Of a DNA stretch of 64,000 nt, positions 43,382 through 57,400 are shown in pieces. How positions within the stretch are numbered: position 1 is the stretch's first letter; every line of letters begins with the position of its first letter. Made by a program: the position numbers and the translations under genes. The notes under the pieces are model-generated. The model ran no database searches, was not told the DNA's origin, and saw only the letters and a list, made by a program, of their open reading frames with translations. Source of the stretch: Prorocentrum cordatum (lineage: Eukaryota; Sar; Dinophyceae; Prorocentrales; Prorocentraceae); NCBI GenBank assembly GCA_963575745.1, contig CAUYUJ010016286.1, positions 186,001-250,000 of the forward strand, in the 5' to 3' direction.

Positions 43382-45678
43382 GGGGGACTCGTAGAGCTTC
43401 CTGACAATATATAATGTCGAAAAAATTGCAGAGAACGAGTAGTTGTTCAGCCCAAGCGATTTCAGACCTCCCGATGCAACAGCCGAACGCCCCCGATGCT
43501 TCTAGATTGTCTGTGCGAGCGCTGTAGCTCTCCTACAGCCCGAGTTACGTGCGTAAATCGACAGCAACCCTGAAGATGACGCGAACAATACGAATAGTTT
43601 GGCCAACCTAGCTCGAGTATCAGACCAAGTTCAAGTCTCTGAATGCGACAGGCGGACGCGTTTGATGTCTCCGAATCGATTCCTGTGATTACCAGCCCTG
43701 CAGCCCCCCTACAGCCCGAGTTAAGTGCAGAAAACCGACAGCACCTCTCAAATGACTCGAGCAATACGAATAGTTTCGCGATTGGGCAGCAGACCGAGTT
43801 CCGAGCTCTGGATTCGACAGGCGGACGCGCCTGATGTCTCCAAATCGATTCAGGTGACTACCAGCACTGTATCCCCCCCACAACCCGAGTTAAGTACAGA
43901 AAACCGACAGCACCTCAAGATGACTCGAACAATACGAATAGTTTCGCGATTCTAGAGCGGGCAGCAAACCGAGTTCAGAGCTCTGGATTCGACAGACAAA
44001 CGCGACTGATGACTCTAAATCGGTTTCTGTAAGTATCATCTCTGTAGCTGTCATATAGCTCGAGTTAAATACAGAAAACCAAGAGCGCCTGTCAAGATGA
44101 CTCGAATACTACCAATAGGTTTGCGGACCTAGCTCGGCTAGCAGACCGAGTTCAGACCGCAGGATGCAACAGACGAACGCGCCTGATCATTCTGAATCGA
44201 TAAGGTGTGCTTACCAGCTCTGTAGCTGTCCTGTATCTCGAAGCAAATCCAATATACCGACAGCGCGTATCAAGATGACTCGAAACGGCCGATCCCGCCT
44301 GGACGCTTTTTGGCAGTAAAAGGTACCCGATCGAGCTGAGATCAAGACGGCGAGCGGGAATAAGATCGAATATCACGGGAAAAAATACTAGAGCTCTAAC
44401 GAATTGAAATTCGAGAACAAAATTTTCAACCGACCAAAAGTCACCAAAAGGTCCGTCGAGATTTTTCTTGCCAACTAGCTCTCCAGCGCCCCGGAATTAC
44501 TCTTTAAGCTTCCAGCAATAACTGGGCGCCGGCGGTAAACCGTCAACCTTTCTTACCGCCGGGGGACTCGTAGAGCTTCCTGACAATATATAATGTCGAA
44601 AAAATGCAGAGAACGAGTAGTTTTTCAGCCCAAGCGATTTCAGACCTCTCGATGCAACAACCGAACGCCCCCAATGCTTCTGGATTGTCTTCTGTACGAG
44701 CTCTGTAGATCTCCTGCAGCCCGAGTTACGTGCGTAAATCGACAGCAACCCTGAAGATGACTCGAACAATACGAATAGTTTGGCAAACCTAGCTGGAGTA
44801 TCAGACCAAGTTCAGGCCTCTGAATGCGACAGGCGGACGCGTATGATGTCTCCGAATCGATTCCTGTGATAACCAGCCCTAGCCCGAGTTAAGTGCAGAA
44901 AACCGACAGCACCTCTCAAAATGACTCGAACAATACGAATAGTTTCGCGGACCTAGTTCGGGCAGCAGACTGAGTTCCGAGCTCTGGATTCGACAGGTGC
45001 ACGCGCCTCATGTCTCCAAATCGATTCAGGTGACTACCAGCACTGTAGCCCCCCCCCCCACAACCCGAGTTAAGTACAGAAAACTGACAGCACCTCTCAA
45101 GATGACTCGAACAGTACGAATAGTTTCGCGATTCTAGAGCGGGCAGCAGACCGAGTTCAGAGCTCTGGATTCAACAGACAAACGCGAATGATGACTCTGA
45201 CTCGGTTTCTGTAAGTATCAGCTCTGTAGCTGTCATACAGCTCGAGTTAAGTACAGAAAACCGAGAGCGCCTGTCAAGATGACTCGAATAATCCAAATAG
45301 GTTTGCAGGCCTAGCTCGGCTAGCAGACCGAGTTCAGACCGCTGGATACAACAGACAAACGCGCCTGATCATTCTGAATCAACTAGGTGTGCTTATCAGC
45401 TCTGTAGCTGTCCTGTATCTCGAGTTAAGTCCAATATACCGACAGCGCGTATCAAGATGACTCGAAACGGCCCTTCCCGCCTGGACGCTTTTTGGCAGTA
45501 AAAGGTACCCGATCGAGCTGAGATCAAGATGGCGAGCGGAAATAAGATCGAATATCACGGGAAAGATACTAGAGCTCTAACGAATGGTTGAATTTCGAGA
45601 ACAAAATTTTCAACCGACCAAAAATCATCAAAATGTCCGTCGAGACTTGGCGCCGGCGGTAAACCGTCAACCTTTCTT
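43382..45678 (+). repeat. Satellite block 5
   Basis: About two higher-order units (starts near 43,387 and 44,567), forward, ending in the half hairpin occupied by element D. No genes. Confidence 0.9.
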
Positions 45679-45870
45679 TTTGCGGACTTTGCGGTCGACT
45701 GTGCAGGCTTTCCAGCCTAGTCGGAAGCAAGGAGCGGGCGCATCGGGAGTAGGCGGAAGCCTCACCGATCCAAACGATCAGAGGCGAAAGCCAACTCTTA
45801 TTAGGAGGATGAGAGGTCAAGCACACACACACGACAAACGAAGGCATGGCGTGAGTGAGCACAATCAAAA

Positions 45871-48800
45871 TCACATCATATCCTGTCCGAAATACGCTTG
45901 TACAACCCGCGGCAAGATCATAATCGTATGCTCAACGGCCGAGACCTCGGCATCAGTCACTGTTGAAGTTGGATCAATCGAGAGTGCCGCACTGTACACC
46001 TCCGTCCAAATAATCTCATGGCTGAGTGGCTGCCTTGAGAGCCTCGATACCCGTCCAACATCTATCCAGCACCCGACTCCCACGCCGTCGCAAGAGACAC
46101 CACCATCGAATCCAGCTCTGATGGCACAAACGCGAAACACCTGTTGTAACTGAGGGGCGTGAAGCCCTATCCTATCTCGAATCACTGGTGGCCCGACACG
46201 GGCCGTATGAGTGAGTACATCTGCACGCGTGTTCCATTCCCTATATGTGTGGTCTACAATCTCCCTCCCATGACAGGCAGGCCTAATTCCAAACCTCTGA
46301 CACATGTTGTCAAGTTGATTTATCATTCTGTTGATCCTATCCTGATAAGTACGATTGAGCACCCTCCAGACACCCTGCAGCCAAGACACCACCAGAAGAC
46401 TGCCCCCAGAGATGTACACAGGGATCCCAAATGAGTCGAGGTCGTACTCAACCTCCTTCATATTTTGTAACGCAATACGTTTGGCCAGTTTGTCGTTGAA
46501 AGCCGCAGTGCCCTCTTGGGCCCCATAGGTGTGTAGGTCGTTCTGTGTGATGGTATGTACCTCCTGCAGGGCCCCACCTGTTGTACCGTACCCTTTCTTT
46601 TCTGAAAATAACTCAGCATCGTCCGTGTACACATGTGTTCGCAGAACTGAACATACGCAGCATCTGTCGGCACAAAGGACTCCCACCATTTGAGTCCGTA
46701 GAATTCGCAGAAAGAAAATAGCCAGCATCTCTGGCCAATAGCTCGACCTGAGCTTACATGTCTCCTTTTTAGCTGCGAAGCCTCCTGGAAGTGAAACATA
46801 CCCCGCAGGCACTCAGACGCATCCGTCCTGAGTCTGTCCCACAGTGGGCCGTATGCAACCGTAGTCATGTGGTGATCTCTCCACGTACGTTGCGTCGAAG
46901 ATATTTCCTCATGAGAAGCAGTACACAACATAGAAATGAAATCTGCAGCGTCCTTAGCGGAGTTCCACACCATACGAAGAAATCGCTGCACCAAACTCGC
47001 AAATCCATAAGATCGAAATTGCTCTCTGGCCTCGTGGTACCGTCGTCGGTTCCAGTCCGCCATAGTCTCCTCCTCCCTCCTCGGCCGTCGAAACATACGG
47101 CACAAACACCACCCCTCGAAGGCATTGAGCATGTGTAGCGAGGAAGTATCAGCAGTACATGTCTCTAGACAATACAACGCCATACTCTGCACCTTGTCTT
47201 GATAACGACAAAACTTATCACGAACAGCTACCGCTCTGTTACGAAAGAAATCCGACTGTCCAATGAAACAAGCACGAGCCTCCTTGATGCGATATTCCAC
47301 ATCAGGATGAGCGGGCACTAAGTAGGTGGAGAAAATCTCATGACCCAATACTTTCATTCTGCACACACGTCGAAGTCTAAAGTCCTGATATCTCGAGCAC
47401 GCAGGTATACACAAATCCTCGCTTGCAAGTATATGTCCGTCACCGTCCACTCTCGCATTTTCCCCACATGTCATGTACAACAGGCTGCTATCCTTCCATC
47501 TCATCCCCCAGTCATGTAGTGGTAGTGTTAGATCGTGCATCATCTGAGCCAGCACAGTTGAGGAGGCAGAGACAAGGTAGCAGTTGTCCGCCCACACAAA
47601 GTGGTTCACTATTGTCCGTCGCTCATACTCACCACAGACGCCCTCCAGCACATACCCCACTCCTCTACTGTCCCAATCCCGAAATATAGGTCCCCACATG
47701 GCACATATGATAAGATTAAAGAGAAGAGGCCCCTCAGGGCCGCCCGTCCGTATGCAGACGTCCCAGCTGATGTCGCGAATGGCCATACCCTCGACAACTA
47801 ACGACCCCGTAGTGCAAACCAGTGGTGATAGCAAAGCATACTGGAGATAGGCAGGAATATTGGCATGGCACATAGCTCGCTTGGCGTTTTGGAGGCTGCA
47901 ATGGTCGAACGCTTGTTTGATATCGGCGTTAGCGATATGGACCGTCTGATCCGTTTCCCCAGATGTCCCCATGTTGAGCCAGAGCCTTGAGGGCCCCCAC
48001 AATTTCCACCGTCTTACGTCCCTCCTGGAAGCCGTAGATGCCCAGGGGTCCCATGAGGCCAGCCCGAGACACAAATTGTTCGACCAGAATCACCACACAA
48101 GCAGAATACCAACGGCTGAGACTGTTTTGCAGACAGAGGTACCGTGCATCTGTCAGTGATGTCAAGCTCGGCAGCTTGGGCATGAAGGCGATCAAAATCT
48201 GCCTCCAGTCCTGCGGATACTGCCGTGCCAAGCGAAATATCCCATCAAACATCCGAGCTACGCCACGCAAAGTCGCCCACGGCAATGCCTTGAGTATTTC
48301 ACAAGGCAGCCTGTCGGGGCCAGTGGCACGCCTGGACTTGAGACGTGACCGTGCCTGGCATACCACCGCCATTGTCAGTCCCTCAGTGCAGTACCCGTCA
48401 CATAGGTTCTGTTGTGCATCCCTCCTCAACTCCTCCAACATCGCCATATCCCGTCCTCTGACCTCCTCCGAAGTATACCTCTGTCTGGTATGTGCTCTGA
48501 TCTCCTCCACCCACTCCTCCCTGTCCTCAGATATCCGTCCCTGCACAATGAGGTGCTTGATACCATGACGCTCTTTGCGCCTGGAGGCAGGAGAGGTCCA
48601 CGCGGCCAACGCCGCACGATACTCCCTCCGCAGTCCGTTGGCACGTCTGCGCAAGCTGGGCACGTCCACTGACGCTGGCAAAGGCTTCCGTCGCAAAATC
48701 TCCTGGCAGGCCGTGAGCCCTGCAGGCCCCCCCGTGGTGGCAGTCGTGAATTTGATTTCCTCCTGCTCAGTACAGGCCCGAATAGTGGTCGACACAAGGT

Positions 48801-49824
48801 CCCCTGGAGAACAAGTAGTATTGGCATCTCCCAAGACCCGATCGATTTCCTTTCGCGCCATATTGAGGCCCCCCCAATTCACCGTCTTATAACCCACCAA
48901 ACTCTTTTCACGAGCTGCCGTCGGGATACTACGTTTGACCAGCTCAGCGCCTGTATCACTAAAAGTCCCCTGAAGCAGGCCATGGTCGCTGAGACGACTA
49001 CGATTTGTCCTCCCCCCATTACTCATGATCGTTTCAACCGTCATCTTATCGATCACCCACGTCCTGGGAACAAAAATGTAATCAAGAACCTTCTTACACG
49101 TCCCCCACCGAGATACTCCGTAACTCTCCCATGCGTGTAGTCGTCGTGGCAAGAACGAATTGGCAGCCTTCATCCCCAGGCGCCCTAGAAAGCATAGAAC
49201 ACGCTCGCGCAACTGTTGTCGCACGTCCCTCCTCACCCGCTGAGCACCTCCCTCCTCGCAAGTCCTCCTCTCCTCCTTGGTGGCACTTCCCACCGCCTGA
49301 TAGACAGTCCCAGTGCGTGAGCACTGCAGCTGACTTGATGGGGATAGCTCGACGTTGGCATCGAGCAGCACAGAGACAGTCGCCCCCTTCCAACGGCTGC
49401 GCAGAGTGAGAATGACTGACTCGAGCGTGTCCAACACCCCGCACTGCAGATCTACGGCGTTCTCGACGCCGGGGTCGGGAAGATACGCAGAGGCAACTAT
49501 CACAGGGGCACTTCCACTACCAAAGACCACCACACAGAACCGTTCATATTGACATATTGATTCACGCACACATGCACTCCACTCCTTGTTAAATAATAAC
49601 CCACACTTACCGTCACAACTCACACGATATGATAGACCACACCGTCTGATATATGCATCGAATTTGCCTCCAAAAAGATTCTGGCATTCCTGAACACCCC
49701 AGATGCAATCTCGCATTGAAAGGCTCCTCAGAATCTCATTCCCCTTGAAATTGGCCGACCCCGCCCGATTGAGGTTCCAGCTACCCAGTCGGATCCCCTT
49801 GAACGGTGTTCGGCGTCGTCGTCG
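45871..49824 (-). pseudogene. ORF2 of element D: APE endonuclease, RT, permuted RNase H (disrupted)
   Basis: Same domain order as in C: endonuclease (~49,790-49,000), RT core (~48,330-47,500, motif C WADN near 47,590), and C-terminal RNase H motifs. Damage: one extra base near 47,952 (GATCCG against GATCC in C), one missing base near 46,597, and GGC for GAC at 46,404-46,402, which turns the conserved GDS of the RNase H-type domain into GGS. The first in-frame ATG (49,716) again lies after the first endonuclease strand (GSWNLNRAG). C and D break at different bases, so an intact ORF2 can be inferred for the family from either copy. Confidence 0.9.
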
Positions 49825-51410
49825 TCACACCCTCCTGTTGACTTCCGTCTCGATATCAGCCTTCGTCTTAGTAAACGCAGGTATGAGTTGATGCAACCTG
49901 TCGACAGTCTCACTCGATACCTCCCATGTCGCCCGTGTCGTGGTAAACTCGGCCAGAAGCATTGGCCTCGGAGCGGCCGTCGCGGGCACTGTCCATATAG
50001 TCGATTTGGGCGGTCCCATTTCCCCTCGCACAGCAATAACCTCTATACCAATCTGTGTACACATGCTCCGAATAGTGCCGCAGAATCTCCCCACCGCCTT
50101 AACGTGGTCCCTCTTCCACTCGGGGCACTCGACACTGACTTTGATCGACTCAGGGTTGATTACCTGCTTCATATTCTCAGTGAGGCACTGTGGTGCAGCA
50201 ATCTGGATTCCTGGAGGAGGCGCGGTGCGTTTAGCAGGGGGTACCGTCACAAGGTCGATGCACCGTTTGACCCTCCAAATAATATCCCTGTCGGTCCCTG
50301 GCTTGTATTTGATTTTGGCCGATCCGAACATGTAACGGCCAGCGTTAATGCGCTCCGTACAGTTAACACACACGTGCACACGATCATCCTCCGAAAAACA
50401 ATGATTTGTAATGTTATCTATGAGCACCTTAACATCCTCCCACATGAGCATCTCCTGAGACCTCCTATCCCTGTCACTCCAGTTGGTGACCCATCCCTTG
50501 AGTCCGACATACGTCGGAGAGAAGTAGGTGGTTCCAGGAGCCTGGTATCTTGCCGTCCTGGTATTATCAGGCCTCGTCGAAGCGTCACTGGCAACGGAAA
50601 CCGCACGAACCTGTCCCTGGAGTCCCTGGACGATCGTCTCGAGTCGATTATGTTTAGTCTCAAGCCCCTGAACGCTCGTCTCCAGATTAGAAATCGTAAC
50701 ACCCTGCTTCTGGACCTGGGCCTGAACGTTGTCGATTTTGGTCCCCTGAACTCCTATGGCATCCTGGATCCTTTCAGTGTTATTATCCATCTTGTGCATC
50801 ATCTGCAATAGTAGACTCTGCATACCATCCTTCCCCTCCAAGGCGGCCTTCCTTTCAGCAAGAACCTCCTCACGATTACGCTTCACAGGGGGGGCGCCGC
50901 CATCCACCGTCATGTTATCAGCATGCTCAGGCATTGTGTCGATACACTGAGGTCCGTATCCCCAAGAGTGCAACCACTGTCGTGTCACCGTCCGTTCACA
51001 GAGAGGTACAACAGATTCACTATCTGGAGTGGAGTCGGCAGTATTCAATCTTCCGTCCAATGGATAGTCACCTGGGGTCTTCTCAATATCCTGAAGCTGT
51101 CTTTTCCGAGAAGCTCTCTCGATAGCAGTATCTGGCTTCTGACCGTAATCCTGTGAGTACTGCAAATATGGCACTGTCGGTGATATATCCTCCAGCTGAA
51201 ACCTTCTCGCAAGAACCGAAAAGTCGTATCCGTCCGTCTTCACACACGAACAATAAAAGATAACAAGTGCAGCAAACAAGGGAAGCAGCCTAGCTGGCCT
51301 CGAAGATGCCGTACTCGTCGATGGCAGCGATGGCTGCCGCGCCGTCTCCCCGCGACGCCGACACCCCCTGAGCCTCAGTGGGATCCTGGAGCCCTGGAGC
51401 CGAGATGTCT
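49825..51410 (-). CDS. ORF1 of element D
   Basis: Open from the SL remnant through TGA at 49,825, and upstream even into the satellite. Protein close to ORF1 of C: hydrophobic FAALVIFYCSC near 51,275, basic ERASRKRQ, coiled coil (~50,820-50,600) and the shared C domain ending ETEVNRRV. As in C, no ATG precedes the MPEHADNM segment (~50,934). Intact. Confidence 0.75.
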
Positions 51411-51416
51411 TGAGCC
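51386..51416 (-). other. Triple spliced-leader remnants at the 5' end of element D
   Basis: GGCTCAAG (51,416-51,409), GGCTCCAG (51,401-51,394) and GGCTCCAG (51,393-51,386), the same pattern as C. Confidence 0.7.
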
Positions 51417-54400
51417 GGGGGGCTCGTAGAGCTTCCTGACAATATATAATGTCGAAAAAATTGCAGAACGTATAGTTTTTCAGCCCAACCGATTTCAGAC
51501 CTCTCGATGCAACAGCCGAACGCCCCCGATGCTTCTGGATTGTCCTCTGCACGAGCTCAGTAGCTCTCCTACAGCCCGAGCTACGTGCGTAAATCGACAG
51601 CACCTCTCAAGATGACTCGAACAATACGAATAGTTGGCAAACCTGCTCGGGTATCAGACCTAGTTCAAACTGAATGCGACAGGCGGACGCGTCTCATGTC
51701 TCCGAATCGATTCTGTCATTACCAGCCCTGCAGCCCCCTACAGCCTCAGTTGAGTGCAAAAAACCGACAGCACCTCTGAGAATGGCTCGAACAATGCGAA
51801 GTGTTTCGCGGACCTAGTTCGGGCAGCAGACCGAGTTCCGAGCTCTGGATTCGACAGGCAGACGCCCCTGATGTCTCCAAATCAATTCCTGTGACTACCA
51901 GCACAATGGCCCCCATACAGCCCGAGTTAAGTACAGACAACCGACAGCACCTCTCAAGATAACTCGAACAATACGATAGTTTCGCGATTCTGAATCGGGC
52001 AGCAGACCGAGTTCAGAGAACTGGATTCAACAGACGAATGCAACTGATGATTCTGAAGCGGTTTCTCTAAGCATCAGCTCTGTAGCTTTCATATAGCTCG
52101 AGTTAAGTACAGAAAACTGAGAGCGCCTGTCAAGGTGACTCGAATAATACAAACAGGTTTGCGAACCTAGCTCAACTAGCAGACCGAGTTCAGACCTCTG
52201 GAATCAACAGGCGAACGTGCCTGATCATTCTGAATCGATAAGCTGTGCTTACCAGCTCTGTAGCTGTCCTGTATCTCGAGTTAAGTACAAAATACCGACA
52301 ACGCGTATGAAGATGACTCGAAACGGCCGATCCCGCCTGGACGCTTTTTGGCAGTAAAAGGTACCCAATCGAGCTGAGATCAAGATGGTGAGCGGGAATG
52401 AGATCGAATGTCACGGGTACAAGTACTAGAGCTGAAACGAATTGAGGAATTTCGAGAACAAAATTTTCAACCGACCAAAAGTCAGCAAAAGGTCCGTCGA
52501 GATTTGTCTTGCCAACTGGGCGCCGGCGGTAAACCGTCAACCTTTCTTACCGCCGGGGGACTCGTAGAGCTTCCTGACAACAGATAATGTCGAAAAAAAT
52601 TGCAGAGAACGAATACTTTTTCAGCCCAAGCGATGTCAGACCTCTTGATGCAACAGCCGAACGCCCCCCGATGCTTCTGGATTCTCTTCTGTACGAGCTC
52701 TGTAGCTCTCCTACAGCCCGAGTTACGTGCGTTAATCGACAGCACCTCTCAAGATGACTCGAACAAAACGAACAGTTTGGCAAACCTAGCTCGAGTATCA
52801 GGCCGAGTTCAGACCTCTGAATGCGACAGGCGGACGCGTCTGATGTCTCCGAATCGATTCCTGTGATTACCAGCGTGCAGCCCCCCCTACAGCCCGAGAT
52901 AAGTGCAGAAAGCCGACAGCATCTACTCGAACAATACGAACAGTTTTGCGGACCTAGTTCGGGCAGCAGACCGAGTTCCGAGCTCTGGATTCCACAGGCG
53001 GACGCGCCTCATGTCTCCAAATCGATGCCTGTCACCACCAGCACTGTAGCCCCACCACAGCCCGAGTTAAGTGCAGAAAACCGACAGCACCTCTCAAGAT
53101 AACTCGAACAATACGAACAGTTTCGCGATTCTGGATCGGGCAGCAGACCGAGTTCAGAGCTCTGGATTCAACAGACAAACGCGACTGATGCTTCTGAATC
53201 AATTTCTGTACGCATCAGCTCTGTAGCTGTCCTATAGCTCGAGTGAAGTACAAAAAACCGAGAGCGCCTGTCAAGATGACTCGAATAATACGAATAGGTT
53301 TGCGGACCTAGCTCGGCTAGCAGGCCGAGTTGAGACCTCTGGATGCAACAGACGAACGCGCCTGATCATTCTGAATCGATGAGGTGTGCTCACCAGCTCT
53401 GTAGCTGTCCTATATCTCAAGTGAACTCCAATATACCGACACCGCGTATCAACATGACTCGAAACGGCCGATCCCGCCGCAGTGCTTTTTGGCAGTAAAA
53501 GGTACCCGATCGACCTGAGATCAAGATGGCGAGCGGGAATAAGATCGAATATCACGGGAAAAAATACTAGAGCTCTGACGAATGGTTGAATTTCGAGAAC
53601 AAAATTTTCAACCGACCAAAAGTCACCAAAAGGTCCGTCGAGATTTTTCTTGCCAACTGGGCGCCGGCGGTAAACCGTCAACCTTTCTTACCGCCGGGGG
53701 ACTCGTAGAGCTTCCTGACAATATATAATGTAACAAACAAAAATGCAGAGAACGAATAGTTTTTCAGCCCAGGCGATTTCAGACATCCCGATGCAACAGC
53801 CGAACGCCCCCGACGCTTCTGGATTGTCTTCTTTACGAGCTCTATAGCTCTCCTACAGCCCAAGTTACGTGCGTAAATCGACAGCACCTCTCAAGATGAC
53901 TCTAACAAAACCAATAGTTTGGCAACCCAGCTCGAGTATCAAACCGAGTTCAGACCTCTGAATGCGACAGGCGGACGCGTCTGATGTCTGCGAATCGACT
54001 CCTGTGATTACCAGCCCTGCAGCCCCCCCTACAGCCCGAGATAAGTGCAGAAAACCGACAGCACCTCTCAGGATGACTCGAACAATACAATAGTTTCGCG
54101 GACCTTGTTCGGGCAGCAGACCGAGTTCCGAGCTCTGGATTCGACAGGCGGACGCGCCTGATGTCTTCAAATCGATTCCTGTGACCACCAGCACTGTAGC
54201 CCCCTCCCCCCAGCCCGAGTTGAGTGCAGAAAACGGAGAGCACTTCTCAAGATGACTCGAACATTAAGAATAGTTTCGTGATTCTAGATCGGGCAGCAGA
54301 CCGAGTTCAGGGCTCTGGATTCAACAGACAACTGCCACTGATGATTCTGAATCGGTTTCTGTACGTATCAGCTCTGTAGCTGTCCTGTAGCTCGAGTTAA

Positions 54401-57400
54401 GTACAGAAAACCGAGAGCGTCTGTCAAGATGACTCGAATAATACGAATAGTTTCGCGGACCTAGCTCGGCTAGCAGACCGAGTTCAGACCTCAAGATTTA
54501 ACAGGCGAACGCGCCTGATCATTCTGAATCGATTAGCTGTGCTTACCCGCTCTGTAGCTGTTCTAAAGCTCGAGTTATGTTCAGAAAACCGTCATCGCGT
54601 GTCAAGATGACTCGAAATGACCGATCCCGCCCGTGTGCTTTTTGGCAGTAAAAGGTACCCGATCGAGCTGAGATCAAGACGGCGAGCGGGAATAAGATCG
54701 AATATCACGGGAAAAAATACTAGAGCTCTAACGAATGTTCAAATTTCGAGAACAAAATTTTCAACCGACCAAAAGTCAGCAAAAGTTCCGTCGAGATTTT
54801 TCTTGCCAACTGGGCGCCGGTGGTAAACCGTCAACCTTTCTTACCGCCGGGGGACTCGTAGAGCTTCCTGACAATATATCATGTGGAAAAAATTGCAGAG
54901 AACGAATAGTTTTTCAGCCCAAGCGATTTCAGACCTCTCGATGCAACAGCCGAACGCCCTGGATGCTTGTGTATTGTCTTCTTTCCGAGCTCTGTAGCTC
55001 TCCTACAGCCCGAGTTACGTGCGTAAATCGACAGCACCTCGCAAGATGACTCTAACAAAACGAATAGTTTGGCAACCCAGCTCGAGTATCAAACAGAGTT
55101 CAGACCTCTGAATGCGACAGGCGGACGCATCTGATGTCTGCGAATCGACTCCTGTGATTACCAGCCCTGCAGCCCCCCTGCAGCCCGAGTTAAGTGCAGA
55201 AAACCGACAGCACCTCTCAGGATGACTCGAACAATACAATAGTTTCGCGGACCTTGTTCGGGCAGCAGACCGAGTTCCGAGCCCTGGATTCGACAGGCGG
55301 ACGCGCCTGATGTCTTCAATCGATTCTTGTGACCACCAGCACTGTATCCCCCCTCAGCCCGAGTTTAGTGCAGAAGACCGAGAGCACTTCTCAAGATGAC
55401 TCGGACAATACGAATGGTTTCGCGTTTCTAGATCGGGCAGCAGACCGAGTTCAGAGCTCTGGATTCAACAGACAACTGCCACTGATGATTCTGAATCGGT
55501 TTCTGTGCGTATCAGCTCTGTAGCTGTCCTGTAGCTCGAGTTAAGTACAGAAAACCGAGAACGTCTGTCAAGATTACTCGAATAATACGAATAGGTTTGC
55601 GGACCTAGCTCGGCTAGCAGACCGAGTTCAGACCTCTGGAATCAACAGGCGAACGCGCCTGATCATTCTGAATCGGTTAGCTGTGCTTACCAGCTCTGTA
55701 GCTGTCCTAAAGCTCGAGTTATGTTCAGAAAACCGTCATCGCGTGTCAAGATGACTTGAAACGGCCGATCCCGCCTGCCTGCTTTTTGGCAGTAAAAGGT
55801 ACCCGATCGAGCTGAGATCAAGATGGCGAGCGGGGATAATATCGAATATCATGGGAAAAAAAAACTAGAGCTCTAACGAATGTTCAAATTTTGAAAACAA
55901 AATTTTCAACCAACCAAAAGTCAGCAAAAGGTCCGTCGAGATTTGTCTTGCCAACTGGGCGCCGGCGGTAAACCGTCAACCTTTCTTACCGCCGGGGGAC
56001 TTGTAGAGCTTCCTGACAATATATAATGTGGAAAAAATGCAGAGAACGAATAGTTTTCAGATTTCAGACCTCTCCATGCAACAGCCGAACGCCCCCGATG
56101 CTTCTGGATTGTCTTCTTTACGAGCTCTGTAGCTCTCCTACAGCCCGAGTTACGTGCGTAAAGCGACAGCACCTCTCAAGATGACTCTTACAAAACAAAT
56201 AGTTTGGCAACCCAGCTCGATCAAACCGAGTTCAGACCTCTAAATGCGACAGGCGGACGCGTCTGATGTCTGCGAATCGACTCCTGTGATTACCAGCCCT
56301 GCAGCCACCCTACAGCCCGAGTTACGTGCGTAAATCGACAGCACCTCTCATGATGACTCGAACAATACAATAGTTTCGCGGACTAGTTCGGCCAGCGAGT
56401 TCCGAGCTCTGGATTCGACAGGCGGACGCGCCTGATGTCTTCAAATCGATTCATGTGACCACCAGCACTGTAGCCCCTCCCCCCCCAGCCCGAGTTGAGT
56501 GCAGAAAACCGAGAGCACTTCTCAAGATGACTCGAACAATACGAATAGTTTCGCGATTCTAGATCGAGCAGCAGACCGAGTTCAGAGCTCTGGATTCAAC
56601 AGACAAATGCGACTGATGATTCTGAATCGGTTTCTGTAAGTATCACCTCTGTAGCTGTCCTATAGCTCGAGTTAAGTACAGAAAACCGAGAGCGTCTGTC
56701 AAGATGACCCGAATAATACAAATAGGTTTGCAGACCTAGCTCGGCTAGCAGACCGAGTTCAGACCTCGAGATTCAACAGGCGAACGCGCCTGATCATTCT
56801 GAATCGATTAGCTGTGCTTACCAGCTCTGTAGCTGTCCTGAAGCTCGAGTTATCTTCAGAAAACCGTCATCGCGTGTCAAGAGGACTTGAAACGGCCGAT
56901 CCCGCCTGCCTGCTTTTTGGCAGTAAAAGGTACCCGATCGAGCTGAGATCAAGATGGCGAGCGTGAATAAGATCGAATATCATGGGAAAAAATACTAGAG
57001 CCCAAACGAATTGTTGAATTTCGAGAACAAAATTTTCAACCGACCAAAAGTCAGCAAAAGGTCCGTCGAGATTTTTCTTGCCAACTAGCTCTCCAGCGCC
57101 CCGGAATTACTCTTAAGCTTCCAGCAATAACTTGCTAAGGGAAGCTATAAGAGTTACTGGGCGCCGGCGGTAAACCGTCAACCTTTCTTACCGCCAGGGG
57201 ACTCGTAGAGCTTCCTGACAATATATAATGTCCAAAGAAAATTGCAGAGAACGAATAGTTTTTTAGCCCAAGGGATTCAAGACCTCTCGATGCAACAGCG
57301 GAACGCCCCCGATGCTTCTGGAATGTCTTCTGCACGAGCTCTGTAGCTCTCCTACAGCCCGAGAAACGTGCGCAAATCGACAGCACCTCTCAAGATGACT

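Larger units (their letters stand above)
45679..51416 (-). mobile_element. Non-LTR retrotransposon D (5.74 kb)
   Basis: Sister copy of C at an equivalent hairpin in a different higher-order unit; same orientation, same junction bases, SL remnants at 51,386-51,416. It lacks ~20 bases present in C near 40,675. Confidence 0.9.

Noticed and set aside
37626-51416. C and D as one segmental duplication of a single insertion
   Set aside because: Their immediate 5' satellite flanks differ, and each carries its own indels, so two insertions of one family are more likely.
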